This document shows positions 1 to 7,544 of a stretch of DNA of 64,000 nt, in pieces (position 1 is the first letter of the stretch; each line of letters begins with the position of its first letter). The notes beneath the pieces were generated by a model. The model saw only the letters and a list, made by a program, of their open reading frames with translations, was not told the origin of the DNA and searched no databases. The position numbers and the translations under genes are program-made. The DNA lies in assembly GCF_014639655.1 (NCBI RefSeq), contig NZ_BMGB01000001.1:2062882-2126881 (forward strand). Reading direction: 5' to 3'. Source of the stretch: Conyzicola nivalis. GTDB lineage: Bacteria; Actinomycetota; Actinomycetes; Actinomycetales; Microbacteriaceae.

Positions 1-489
1 GTGGGCGAGACCGTCGACCTGCTCGAAGACAGCGCGCGCACGGCCCTCGCCGAGACCAGGTCGCTCGTGGCGGCGAGCGCACCGGTCGCGTTGGCCGAAG
101 GCGGCATCCGCGCCGCCCTCGACCGGCTCGCCTCACGCTTCGGCAGAGAGACCGGCATCGTCGTCGGCGTCGTCGGCGAGACCCCGCCGCTCGACCGCGA
201 CACCGAAGTGGTGCTGCTGCGCTGCGCCCAGGAAGGACTCGCCAACGTGCGCAAACACTCGGCGGCGTCGAACGCCACCCTCGAACTCACCGTCGACGAG
301 ACATCCGTCACTCTGATCGTGCGCGACGACGGCGACGGCTTCGATCCCGCTCTCGAGAACGACGGCTTCGGACTGAGCGGCATGCGCGACCGCCTCACGC
401 TCGTCGGCGGCACCCTCGCGATCGCCAGTTCGCCCGGCGTGGGCACTTCGCTCACCGCCACCCTGCCGCGTTCGGCGGTCCTCGCGTGA
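1..489 (+). CDS. Two-component sensor histidine kinase, C-terminal part
   Basis: This is the C-terminal end of a sensor kinase. The frame is open to the first base, so the true start lies outside the window. The visible 162 residues hold an HATPase_c domain: N box with Asn82 (EGLANVRKH), G1 box RDDGDGF at about 108-114, and G2 box GFGLSGMRDRL at about 122-132. This layout is typical of the HisKA_3 (NarL-partner) kinases, which autophosphorylate on a His upstream of the part seen here. The stop overlaps the next gene by four bases, so the response regulator there is its likely partner. The signal sensed cannot be told. Confidence 0.9.
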   Translation: MGETVDLLEDSARTALAETRSLVAASAPVALAEGGIRAALDRLASRFGRETGIVVGVVGETPPLDRDTEVVLLRCAQEGLANVRKHSAASNATLELTVDETSVTLIVRDDGDGFDPALENDGFGLSGMRDRLTLVGGTLAIASSPGVGTSLTATLPRSAVLA

Positions 490-1100
490 TCCGCGTGCTG
501 GTGGCCGACGACCACCCCGTCGTGCGCGGCGGCATCGTGGCGCTGCTCGCCGCGGCCGACGATATCGAGGTCGTGGGCGAGGCCTCGAACGGCCGCGAAG
601 CCGTCGACCTGGCGCTCGCCCTCACGCCGGAACTCGTGCTCATGGACCTGCGCATGCCCGAGCTGGACGGCGACGAGGCGACGGCGCTCATCCTGCAGGC
701 GAGCCCGGCGATCCGGGTCGTCGTGCTCACCACCTACGAGACCGACGCATCGATCCTCACCGCGATCGAGGCCGGGGCGAGCGGCTATCTGCTCAAAGCC
801 GCGCCGCAGGAGGAGATCCTGGCCGGCATCCGGTCGGTGGCGCGCGGCGAGGTGGCACTCGCGCCGTCGATCGCCGCGATGCTGGTCGGGCGGGTGAAGA
901 CGCGCGCGATCACGCTCAGCCCGCGCGAGACCGAGGTGCTCGGGCTCGTCGCGCAGGGCCTGAGCAACCCGGCGATCGCGAAGAAGCTGTTCCTGGGCGA
1001 GGCAACCGTGAAGACGCACCTGTTGCACGCTTTCGAGAAGCTCGAGGTGAACGACCGCACGCGCGCGGTCACGAAGGCGATGGAGCTCGGGCTGCTGTAG
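486..1100 (+). CDS. LuxR/NarL-family response regulator
   Basis: A 204-residue cytoplasmic DNA-binding response regulator. Residues 1-120 are a receiver domain with acidic pocket VADDH near the start and the phosphoacceptor Asp54 in LVLMDLRMP. Residues about 140-200 are a LuxR-type helix-turn-helix (LSPRETEVLGLVAQG through VKTHLLHAFEKL). The GTG start overlaps the kinase stop (GTGA), so the two are translationally coupled and form one two-component pair. Length is normal for the family. It ends one base before the convergent murB stop, with no room for a terminator between them. Target genes are unknown. Confidence 0.93.
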   Translation: MIRVLVADDHPVVRGGIVALLAAADDIEVVGEASNGREAVDLALALTPELVLMDLRMPELDGDEATALILQASPAIRVVVLTTYETDASILTAIEAGASGYLLKAAPQEEILAGIRSVARGEVALAPSIAAMLVGRVKTRAITLSPRETEVLGLVAQGLSNPAIAKKLFLGEATVKTHLLHAFEKLEVNDRTRAVTKAMELGLL

Positions 1101-2207
1101 CTACAGCCAGACGCCGACGAGCACCGGCTCCGCGACCATCCGCACGCCGAACTGCGAGAACACGCGGGTCTGCACGTAACGCCCCAGCTCGGTTACCTCG
1201 GCGGCGGTCGCTCCCCCGGTGTTCACGATGGCGAGCGTGTGCTTGCTCGAGATCGCCGCGCGCGACCCCGGCAGTGAGAACCCGCGCCCGATGCCGGACT
1301 TCTCGATCAACCAGGCCGCGCTGAGCTTCACGCGGAAGTCGGTCTGCGCGGGAGGCGCGGCCGGCTCCTCGCCGAGGGGCACGGCGACGGGTGCCGGTTC
1401 GGGCGCGTTGGCCCAGCGCGGCGCCTGCTCGGGCAGGGTCCTCGCGAAATTCTCGCCCACGATCGGGTTGGTGAAGAACGAGCCGCAGCTCACCGAGTCG
1501 GGGTCGGCCGGGTCGAGGACCATGCCCTTGGATGCGCGGAGCGCCAGAACGGTGTCGCGCACGACGCGCAGTGGCACACGGGCTCCGAGTTCCACGCCGA
1601 GCGTCGAGGCGAGCTGCGCGTAGCCGACGGGTGCGCTCTCGGCGCTGCGGGTCAGCTCGAGGTCGACGGACAGCACGAGCCCCCTCCTGCCCTGCTTCAG
1701 CGTCGACGTGCGGTAGTCGAACCCGAGGTCGGCGGCGGTGAGCCGCTGCAGGTCGCCGCTGAGGTAGTCGAGGAACTCGATGGCGACGAGGCTGGAGGCG
1801 ATCTCCTGGCCGTAGGCACCGATGTTCTGCACGGGTGCCGCGCCGGTCGAACCGGGGATGCCGCTGAGGGCTTCGATGCCGGCGAGGCCGTTGTCGACCG
1901 TGTACGCCACGAGGTCGTCCCACGGTTCGCCCGCCTCGACGCGCAGCACGACGCGGCCGTCGTCGTCGGAGAGCTGCTGGATACCGCGGGTGAGCACGCG
2001 CACGACGGTGCCGTCGAAGCCCTCGTCGGCGACGACCACGTTCGACCCACCGCCGAGCACGATCCACTCCTCGCCGCTGCCCCAGGTCTCGACCATGGCC
2101 GCGACGAGCTCGTCGCGTGTGGCGGGAGAGAGCAGCTCGTGGGCCGCTCCGCCCACGCGCATGGTGGTGAGTTCTGCCAGCGGCGTCGCGCCGTTGCCGT
2201 CAGTCAT
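1101..2207 (-). CDS. murB: UDP-N-acetylmuramate dehydrogenase MurB
   Basis: MurB reduces UDP-GlcNAc-enolpyruvate to UDP-MurNAc with NADPH and FAD, a cytoplasmic step of peptidoglycan precursor synthesis. The 368-residue protein shows the FAD-binding segment with GGGSNVVV at about 52-59, the substrate region GIEALSGIPGSTG, the catalytic Ser in CGSFFTNP and the C-terminal acidic motif with Glu in MVAEPVLVG. An insert rich in Pro and Ala sits at about 265-290. It starts with ATG two bases beyond the stop of the upstream dehydratase gene, so it is probably cotranscribed with the two MaoC-type genes, an arrangement common in actinobacteria. Confidence 0.95.
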   Translation of the reverse strand: MTDGNGATPLAELTTMRVGGAAHELLSPATRDELVAAMVETWGSGEEWIVLGGGSNVVVADEGFDGTVVRVLTRGIQQLSDDDGRVVLRVEAGEPWDDLVAYTVDNGLAGIEALSGIPGSTGAAPVQNIGAYGQEIASSLVAIEFLDYLSGDLQRLTAADLGFDYRTSTLKQGRRGLVLSVDLELTRSAESAPVGYAQLASTLGVELGARVPLRVVRDTVLALRASKGMVLDPADPDSVSCGSFFTNPIVGENFARTLPEQAPRWANAPEPAPVAVPLGEEPAAPPAQTDFRVKLSAAWLIEKSGIGRGFSLPGSRAAISSKHTLAIVNTGGATAAEVTELGRYVQTRVFSQFGVRMVAEPVLVGVWL

Positions 2208-2609
2208 CTAGGCGAGGCTGACGCGTGCTTGCGCCTTGCCGAGCACGGTCTGGTCGGCGAACGTCACGGTCAGATCGATTCGGATCTCGGCGTCGGTGAG
2301 GGCGCCCACCTTGGCGACCACGGTCACTTCTGCGCCATCCGCCCTGTCGACGACGACCGGGCGCGTGAACCGCACCTGGTAGTCGAGGATCTTGCCGCTG
2401 TCGCCGATCCAGTCGACGACGGGCTGCACGGCGAAGCCCATGGTGAGCATGCCGTGGGCGAGAACGCCGGGCAGGCCGACGCTCTCGGCGACATCGTCGC
2501 GGTAGTGGATCGGGTTGAAGTCGCCCGAAGCGCCCGCGTAGCGCACGAGGGAGTCACGGGTCAGGCGGTAGGTCTTCTCGGCGACGATCTCGCCCAGTTC
2601 GGCGATCAT
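2208..2609 (-). CDS. MaoC-family (R)-3-hydroxyacyl dehydratase, HadB-like
   Basis: A 133-residue single hotdog domain of the MaoC family, which hydrates or dehydrates (R)-3-hydroxyacyl thioesters. The hydratase motif is visible at residues 28-50: GDFNPIHYRDD, holding the Asp and His expected at the active site, followed by the conserved GVLAHGMLTMGF. Its ATG overlaps the stop of the next gene upstream (ATGA). In mycobacteria an active-site subunit like this (HadB) pairs with a HadA-type subunit lacking the motif, and that is exactly the neighbour here, so a heterodimeric dehydratase is likely. The physiological acyl substrate is not shown by sequence. Confidence 0.85.
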   Translation of the reverse strand: MIAELGEIVAEKTYRLTRDSLVRYAGASGDFNPIHYRDDVAESVGLPGVLAHGMLTMGFAVQPVVDWIGDSGKILDYQVRFTRPVVVDRADGAEVTVVAKVGALTDAEIRIDLTVTFADQTVLGKAQARVSLA

Positions 2610-3052
2610 TCGTCTCCCCGGACGACGAGGGTCGAGATGGCGGTGACGACGTGGGCGCCGGTCTGGTCGGTGATCGTCGACTCCGACGTGACCATGGAGT
2701 GGCCGCCGAGCGACTTGATCGCGGTGACGGCGAGGGTCGCGGTGAGTTCGTCGCCCGCGACGATCGGGCGGGTGTAGCTGAAACGCTGGTCGCCGTGCAC
2801 GACGCGGGTGAAGTCGATTCCGGCGTCGGGCTCGGCGAGCAGCTGGGCGAGCGTCGACTCCTGGATCACGATGGGAAACGTGGGCGGCGCGACGATGTCG
2901 GCGTAACCCGCGGCCTTCGCGGCATCCGGATCATTGTTCAGCGGGCTCGTGGCGAGGACGGCGCGGGAGAATTCGCGGATCTTCTCGCGTCCCACCAGGT
3001 ACGGGGCAGTAGGCGCGAACACGCGGCCCTGCAGTTCGGGGTTCACTGGCAC
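2606..3052 (-). CDS. FAS1-like/MaoC_N dehydratase, HadA-like partner subunit
   Basis: A 148-residue hotdog protein of the N-terminal FAS1-like dehydratase family. It begins PVNPELQGRVF, then YLVGREKIREFSRAV, then a PPTFPIVIQ segment, all usual for HadA/HadC-type subunits; the MaoC active-site Asp-His motif is missing, as expected for a structural partner. It overlaps the active-site subunit downstream by four bases. A TAGAAT box lies six bases before the GTG start and no Shine-Dalgarno is present, so it probably heads a leaderless transcript that continues through murB. Confidence 0.83.
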   Translation of the reverse strand: MPVNPELQGRVFAPTAPYLVGREKIREFSRAVLATSPLNNDPDAAKAAGYADIVAPPTFPIVIQESTLAQLLAEPDAGIDFTRVVHGDQRFSYTRPIVAGDELTATLAVTAIKSLGGHSMVTSESTITDQTGAHVVTAISTLVVRGDE

Positions 3053-3064
3053 GTAGTGATTCTA
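3053..3064 (-). promoter_or_regulatory. Predicted leaderless -10 for the hadA-like gene
   Basis: On the minus strand TAGAAT (3059-3064) is followed by six bases and then the GTG at 3052. With transcription starting at the usual distance the message would begin at the start codon. No ribosome binding site is present. Confidence 0.55.
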
Positions 3065-3109
3065 CGTGCCCCGCTTTGAGCCTCGCCCGCTCGCGGTCGG
3101 AGAACCACA

Positions 3110-3141
3110 AAACCCCGGGTGCCTTGCGGCAACCGGGGTTT
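3110..3141 (-). terminator. Intrinsic terminator of the 27-codon gene
   Basis: A perfect 9-bp stem (AAACCCCGG at 3110-3118 with CCGGGGTTT at 3133-3141) closes a 14-base loop. Read on the minus strand it ends in TTTTGTGG. It lies about 30 bases after the stop of the small gene and before the leaderless promoter of the hadA-like gene, so it isolates the small gene as a single transcript. Confidence 0.75.
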
Positions 3142-3170
3142 CGTCGGGGGTCTTGTGGGGTGCTATCTGC

Positions 3171-3254
3171 CTACTGGCAGGAGTCGCACTGCAGAAGATC
3201 CATCGGGTCAACGGGAACTGCGTAGCCGCCGACTGAATCGTTGTCGTTGTCCAT
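3171..3254 (-). CDS. 27-residue protein ending in CDSCQ, function unknown
   Basis: A very short gene of 27 codons. The protein begins MDNDNDSVGGYAVPVD and ends with PMDLLQCDSCQ, so the last five residues carry a CxxC pair. A strong Shine-Dalgarno AAGGAGGA sits about four bases before the ATG, a promoter-like pair lies at 3307-3336, and a hairpin terminator follows at 3110-3141; together these make it a convincing monocistronic gene. There is no signal peptide or membrane segment, and the N-terminal half is acidic. The C-terminal CxxC could bind a metal, form a disulfide or be a processing site. I do not recognise a characterised family. Confidence 0.8.
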   Translation of the reverse strand: MDNDNDSVGGYAVPVDPMDLLQCDSCQ

Positions 3255-3306
3255 GTGATCCTCCTTCTGTGTCGTCTAGTTCGTAGCTGTTGCTGCGAGG
3301 GTTCTC

Positions 3307-3336
3307 ACTATATAACGGGAATCACAGCCGTGTCAT
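3307..3336 (-). promoter_or_regulatory. Promoter of the 27-codon gene
   Basis: On the minus strand ATGACA (3331-3336) and TATAGT (3307-3312) are 18 bases apart; an overlapping TATATA gives a 16-base spacer. This is close to the sigma-70 consensus and predicts a 5' leader of roughly 45 bases ending at the Shine-Dalgarno of the small gene. Confidence 0.6.
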
Positions 3337-3488
3337 TCCACTACATCTAGTGTTTCGGCGTGTCGCGCTGATTAACATTCTCCCGCGGGCCACTGACATT
3401 TCCTGTGCCGCGGAATCATGCGGATGTCGCGCGTGCGACGAGATTTCGGTGCCGGATTTGCCCCCCGATTTGGGTGCGGGCGTGTCGG

Positions 3489-3524
3489 GTGCGGCGGCGT
3501 GTCGAGGTGCGGCGGCGTGTCGAG
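3489..3524. repeat. 18-bp tandem duplication
   Basis: Two exact head-to-tail copies of GTGCGGCGGCGTGTCGAG (3489-3506 and 3507-3524), with a degraded third copy starting GTGGGTGCGGCG and a related GTGCGGCGGCGTG at 3541. This looks like slippage in low-complexity DNA. Confidence 0.85.
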
Positions 3525-3552
3525 GTGGGTGCGGCGTCAGGTGCGGCGGCGT

Positions 3553-3590
3553 GGCGCGGGTGCGGGCGTGCGCACACCCGCACCCGCGCC
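3553..3590. repeat. 14-bp perfect inverted repeat
   Basis: GGCGCGGGTGCGGG (3553-3566) pairs perfectly with CCCGCACCCGCGCC (3577-3590) around a 10-base centre that itself holds the palindrome GTGCGCAC. There is no T run on either side. It could stall or end transcription from either direction or be a protein site. Confidence 0.8.
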
Positions 3591-3707
3591 ATACGGCAGC
3601 ACGCGCCGTCGGCGGCAGGGTTGCGCGGTCTTCTGTCACGGGCGCTGTCGGATGTTCGGGCGCGCCTGCAACAAACCGCGGCGCTATCGGGCGGGCGCGA
3701 TGTCATC

Positions 3708-3754
3708 GGCGGCGTATTGCGCTTCCGCGGCCGGCGGAGGAGCAATATGCCGCC
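3708..3754 (-). repeat. Long hairpin downstream of oleD
   Basis: Two 21-base arms (3708-3728 and 3734-3754) pair at 18 positions around a 5-base loop; the outer 13 bases (GGCGGCGTATTGC) pair completely if one G-U is allowed. It lies 75 bases after the oleD stop in the direction of ole transcription. There is no U tract, so a role in termination or mRNA 3'-end protection is inference. Confidence 0.65.
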
Positions 3755-3828
3755 TGTGAGCGCGTGTCCTCGGCGGGCGCGGCGCTATGCGGTGGCGCGG
3801 CCGCCCGAGGGCCCCCGGCGAGAAGGCG

Positions 3829-4797
3829 CTAGTTGCCGTACGACGCCGCGAGTCGCCGGAAGCCCTCGTCGAGCGACACCGTGGGCGCCCACTGCAGGTC
3901 GGCGCGGGTGCGACGCTGGTCGAACCAGTGCGCCGTCGAGAGTTGCTCGGCGAGGAACCGCGTCATGGGCGGCTCGTCGGCGCCGGGGCGCACCCGCCAC
4001 ACCGCTTCGATCGCCGAACCGGCGGCGCGGGCGACGCCGGCGGGAACGCTCCAGCGCGGCGCGGGAACGCCGGCCGCCGCGCACATGCCGGCGATGAGTT
4101 CGGCTACCGGTCGCGGCTCGCCGTTCGTGATCACGTAGGCGTTGCCGTGCACCTCGGGTGCGCGCTCGAGCGCGGCCGCGATGGCGGATGCCGCGTTGTC
4201 GATGTAGGTCGTGTCGATGAGCGCCGCGCCCTGGCCGAGCAGCGGCAGGCGGCCCTGCCGGGCGCGCTCCACGATGCGGGCCACCAGCTGGGTGTCGCCG
4301 GGGCCCCAGACGATGTGCGGCCTGACCGCGACGACCGCGAGCGAGGCGGAGTCGGCGGCGAGCGCCAGCAGCTCCGACGCGGCCTTGGTGCGGGCGTAGT
4401 CGCCGCGCGCCCGTACCGGGTCGGCGGGCAGCGCGTCGTCGCCGACGATCGAGCTGCCGGAGTGCGCCACCGAGGGTGACGACACCTGCACGAAGCGCCC
4501 GACGCCGGACTCCCCGGCGGCGCGCAGCAGGCGCAGGGTCCCGCCCACGTTGACGGCGTCGAACTCGGCCGGGTCTCCGGCCAGGGATACCTTCGCGGCC
4601 AGGTGCACGATCCCGTCGACCCCGTCGGTGGCGCGGGCGACGCTCGTCGCATCCGTCACCGAACCGAGAACGTCGTCGACGCCGGCCAGTCGCGAGGGGC
4701 TGCGCTGCAGCGTGCGCACCTCGTGGCCGGCCGCCAGGATCGACGACGCCACCGCGCGGCCGAGCAGCCCGCTCGCGCCGGTTACCAGCACCCTCAC
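3829..4797 (-). CDS. oleD: OleD, NAD(P)-dependent 2-alkyl-3-ketoacid reductase
   Basis: A 322-residue short-chain dehydrogenase of the extended (3-beta-HSD/epimerase) type. Residues 1-12 hold the dinucleotide motif VTGASGLLG, and the catalytic YxxxK is in GDYARTKAASE near residue 155; substrate-loop motifs VRPHIVWGPGD and DTTYIDNAA follow. In the olefin pathway OleD reduces the 2-alkyl-3-ketoacid made by OleA to the 2-alkyl-3-hydroxyacid. The GTG start overlaps the oleBC stop (GTGA) and fits the protein start exactly. It is the last gene of the oleA-oleBC-oleD operon, which supports OleD over a sugar epimerase. Confidence 0.88.
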   Translation of the reverse strand: MRVLVTGASGLLGRAVASSILAAGHEVRTLQRSPSRLAGVDDVLGSVTDATSVARATDGVDGIVHLAAKVSLAGDPAEFDAVNVGGTLRLLRAAGESGVGRFVQVSSPSVAHSGSSIVGDDALPADPVRARGDYARTKAASELLALAADSASLAVVAVRPHIVWGPGDTQLVARIVERARQGRLPLLGQGAALIDTTYIDNAASAIAAALERAPEVHGNAYVITNGEPRPVAELIAGMCAAAGVPAPRWSVPAGVARAAGSAIEAVWRVRPGADEPPMTRFLAEQLSTAHWFDQRRTRADLQWAPTVSLDEGFRRLAASYGN

Positions 4798-7544
4798 GGG
4801 CGCGTCATCCGCCCGCCGGTGAGGATGTCGCCCGCCCACGCGCCGAGGCGCACACGGTCGATCTTGGAGTTGTGGCGGATGTCGGTCGGCAGGTTCGGCA
4901 CGACGAGCACGGCCGCGAGCGGCAGGTCGGTGGATGCGCGCACGGCACTCGCAAGAGCCGAGTTCGCGAGCGACACCCGGAACGCGGGCGGCACCGTCTC
5001 GATCACGGCGACGAGCTGCTGCTCGCCGCGGGGTCCGATGCCGACGAGGGCCGCGCGGGCGACCTCGAAGACCGACTCGAAGCGCTGTTCGGCCCCGACC
5101 GGGGTGACGACGCCGTTCTCGGTGACCAAGACGTGCGGCAGGCGGCCCTCGACCCAGAGGCGTCCGCGGTCGTCGAGGTGGCCGACGTCGCCGGTTCGGT
5201 GCCAGCGCTCGCCGGGCACCGCGCCGCGGCGGGATTCGCGCTCGGTGAGCCAGAGCCCGTCGTAGTGGTCCTTGATGTGCGGCGCCGAGACGACGATTTC
5301 GCCGGTCACGTAGGGGGTATCCGCGAGTACCCCGTGGGCCTCGCCGTTGCCGTCGAGAGCGCTGATGCGCACGCTCACGTTCGCGGCGGGAAGTCCGACG
5401 CAGACGCCGCCCGGCCCGCCGAGTTCGAGCGCGGCGTCGCGGATGCCCTCGAGGGTGATGTCGGTCATCAGCAGTCCCTCGGTCATGCCGTAGGGGGTGT
5501 GCGCGGTCGCATTGGGCATAAGAGCGGATGCCGCGGCGAGCAGCCGCTCGGACACGGGGGCGCCGGCGGACAGGAACGTGGTCACGCCCTCGAGCGCCTC
5601 GCGGCCCGCGTCGTCGAGCGCGCCGGCGGTCGCCACGACGTTGGTCACGGCGGCCGGCGACAGGAACACGACGGCGGCGTCGGCCGCTTCCACGGCGGCG
5701 GCGACCGCCTTCGCGCTGAGCGTCTTCGGCGAGGTGACGACCATGTCGGGCGTCACCGAGCGGGCACCGAGCGCCGGGCCGAGCAGGGCGAACGGGGCGA
5801 ACCCGGCGACGAGGCCGGTTCCGGGGCCGACACCGTAGGCGGTGGACAGCGCGTCGACGAGCGCGGCCAGCTGGCCGTGCGTGTAGACGACGCCCTTCGC
5901 GGGGCCCGTCGATCCGCTGGTGAACAAGACCGCTGCGGTGTCGTCTGGCGACGGCAGCTCCGGCAGCTCCTCCTCGACACCGAGCGACACGAGGTCGCCG
6001 AGCGAGTAGGCGACGTCGAGCGAACGGCGCACCGGCTTGATGTACTTGGCGGTGGAGATCTTCTGTCCGGGCCAGCCGAGCGCGGTAGCCGCGGCGAGGC
6101 CCGTCGGCGCACCGATCACGTGGTCGGGCCACGCGCCGCGCACGGCGCGGGTCAGCCCCTGGATGCCGAGCCCGGCGTCCGCGACCACGACGACCGCGCC
6201 GAGGCGCAGGCAGGCGTAGAGCACGGCGGTGAGGTCGGCGCCCGGCTGGATGAGCAGCGAGACGCGGTCGCCGCGCTTGACGCCGACCATGGCGAGACCG
6301 GCGGCGATCTGGCGCACACGCTTGGAGAGCAGCTTCCACGACACGACGTTGGGGGTCTTGCTTCCCGCTGGCGCCATCTCGACGAGCGCGGTGTCGGCGT
6401 TGTCGCGCAGCTCGTCGAGGTAGCGGAAGAGTCCCGCGGGCGGGCCGGCCTTGACCGGCTTCACGTAGCCTTCGTCGAAGCGGTTCGGGTCGAGCTTTTC
6501 CTCGACCGGCTCGGCCGGCGTGGCGAAACGCGAGGGATTGCGGGCGGCGGTGCCGAGGGACGAGAGCTCGGTTCCGCGGTCGCCCAGCCAGGTGAGAACG
6601 GATGACGCGTAGTCGACGTCTTCGGCGACGAGGTGACCCGCCCCCTCGAAGCGGTGCACGTCGGCATGAGGCAGCCGGTCGACGAGGTCGTCGAGGTAAC
6701 GGTCACCGAAGATCGGGTCGCGCGGGCCCCACAGGGCGAGAGCGGGCACGGCGAGGAAGCGGAGTCCCCCGGCGATGCGCTCGAGCTCGGGGAAGCTCTC
6801 GTGGGTGTCGTCGGCGGGGATGTCGGCGACGAAGCCGCCGATGCCGCCGCGGCGGGAGGCCTCGAGGTAGGGGGCACGATAGCCCGCCTTGACCTCGTCG
6901 CTCAGCGCCGGGTGCGCGAGCGACAGCGTCGTCTCGAGGAACGCGGGGGTGCCGACGGTTGCCGCGCCGAGCACGCCGCGCAGCAGCGTGACACGCAGCG
7001 GGGCGGGGATCGGGTCGCCGGCGGGCTGGTGGGTCGCGGTGTTGAGCAGGGCGACACCGGCGAGCAGCTCGGGGTGGTCGACCGCCCAGCCGAGGCTGAC
7101 GACCCCGCCCCAGTCGTGGCCGAGGGTGATGACCGGGCCGGTCAGCCCGAGTGCGTCGGTGAGGTCGCCGAGGTCGCGCACGCGCCTGGCCAGGTTGCGC
7201 GGTTGTCCGGTGCGCTCGGAGAAACCCATCTCCAACTGGTCGACGGCCACCACCCGCCATGCTTCGTGGCCGCCTGCCGCGGCATCCGTCGCCCGCGAGA
7301 CGAGCGAACGCCACAGGTAGCTCCACGTGGGGTTGCCGTGCACGCAGAGGATCGTGCCGACGGGCGTGACGCCCAGCTCGGCGAGGCGCGGGCCGTTGTC
7401 GAGCACGTGCCATTCGTGGCTGACCGACAGGCCCTCGCTCTCGCGCGCCGACACGAGGCGCGAGAACGACGGGTCGAGACCCTCGAGTCCCGCGGGTGGA
7501 AGGCTCGCCGCAACGGGAGCGGAACGCGGGATTCGAGAAGTCAC
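4794..7544 (-). CDS. oleBC: OleBC fusion: beta-lactone decarboxylase and beta-lactone synthetase
   Basis: A 916-residue fusion. Residues about 1-310 are an alpha/beta hydrolase of the haloalkane dehalogenase type with oxyanion motif HGNPTW and nucleophile Asp144 in GHDWGG: OleB, which decarboxylates the beta-lactone to a cis-olefin. Residues about 345-916 are an AMP-forming synthetase with P-loop FTSGSTGPAKG, PYGMTEG and RTGDVGHLDDRGRLWVEGR: OleC, which closes the beta-lactone from the 2-alkyl-3-hydroxyacid. Fused OleBC is known in actinobacteria such as Micrococcus. The GTG start overlaps the oleA stop by four bases, and the stop overlaps oleD by four, so the operon is translationally coupled. 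Confidence 0.9.
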   Translation of the reverse strand: MTSRIPRSAPVAASLPPAGLEGLDPSFSRLVSARESEGLSVSHEWHVLDNGPRLAELGVTPVGTILCVHGNPTWSYLWRSLVSRATDAAAGGHEAWRVVAVDQLEMGFSERTGQPRNLARRVRDLGDLTDALGLTGPVITLGHDWGGVVSLGWAVDHPELLAGVALLNTATHQPAGDPIPAPLRVTLLRGVLGAATVGTPAFLETTLSLAHPALSDEVKAGYRAPYLEASRRGGIGGFVADIPADDTHESFPELERIAGGLRFLAVPALALWGPRDPIFGDRYLDDLVDRLPHADVHRFEGAGHLVAEDVDYASSVLTWLGDRGTELSSLGTAARNPSRFATPAEPVEEKLDPNRFDEGYVKPVKAGPPAGLFRYLDELRDNADTALVEMAPAGSKTPNVVSWKLLSKRVRQIAAGLAMVGVKRGDRVSLLIQPGADLTAVLYACLRLGAVVVVADAGLGIQGLTRAVRGAWPDHVIGAPTGLAAATALGWPGQKISTAKYIKPVRRSLDVAYSLGDLVSLGVEEELPELPSPDDTAAVLFTSGSTGPAKGVVYTHGQLAALVDALSTAYGVGPGTGLVAGFAPFALLGPALGARSVTPDMVVTSPKTLSAKAVAAAVEAADAAVVFLSPAAVTNVVATAGALDDAGREALEGVTTFLSAGAPVSERLLAAASALMPNATAHTPYGMTEGLLMTDITLEGIRDAALELGGPGGVCVGLPAANVSVRISALDGNGEAHGVLADTPYVTGEIVVSAPHIKDHYDGLWLTERESRRGAVPGERWHRTGDVGHLDDRGRLWVEGRLPHVLVTENGVVTPVGAEQRFESVFEVARAALVGIGPRGEQQLVAVIETVPPAFRVSLANSALASAVRASTDLPLAAVLVVPNLPTDIRHNSKIDRVRLGAWAGDILTGGRMTRP

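Larger units (their letters stand above)
3337..3828. other. Non-coding repeat- and hairpin-rich region
   Basis: About 490 bases separate the small gene from oleD and hold no convincing gene: open frames here are Arg/Ala/Gly-rich artefacts without ribosome sites. Instead the stretch contains an 18-bp tandem duplication, two long inverted repeats and an 11-base direct repeat CGCGGCGCTAT (near 3677 and 3778). It lies downstream of the ole operon (minus strand), so part of it may act in transcript termination. Confidence 0.7.

Noticed and set aside
3171-3254. The 27-codon gene as a ferredoxin-like or rubredoxin fragment
   Set aside because: Only one CxxC is present and no second cysteine pair or remnant of a larger frame is found nearby; the promoter and terminator fit a complete short gene.
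3489-3590. Repeats considered as a CRISPR array
   Set aside because: Units are contiguous with no spacers, only two exact copies exist, and no cas genes are present.
3290-3832. Open frames in the repeat-rich region
   Set aside because: They encode repeats of Arg, Ala, Cys and Gly, have no ribosome site or domain, and follow the inverted and tandem repeats.
3829-6339. An 836-codon frame that would extend oleD upstream
   Set aside because: Only the last 322 residues resemble a protein family; the extension is the Arg-rich alternative frame of oleBC. The GTG at 4797 overlapping the oleBC stop is the natural start.
4872-6605. Long open frame (577 codons) on the plus strand opposite oleBC
   Set aside because: It is antisense to a well-conserved gene, its product is Gly/Arg/Asp/His-rich without domains, and such frames arise from GC-rich third positions. 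The same holds for large antisense frames opposite the quinoprotein, rhamnosidase, ABC binding protein and cls genes.
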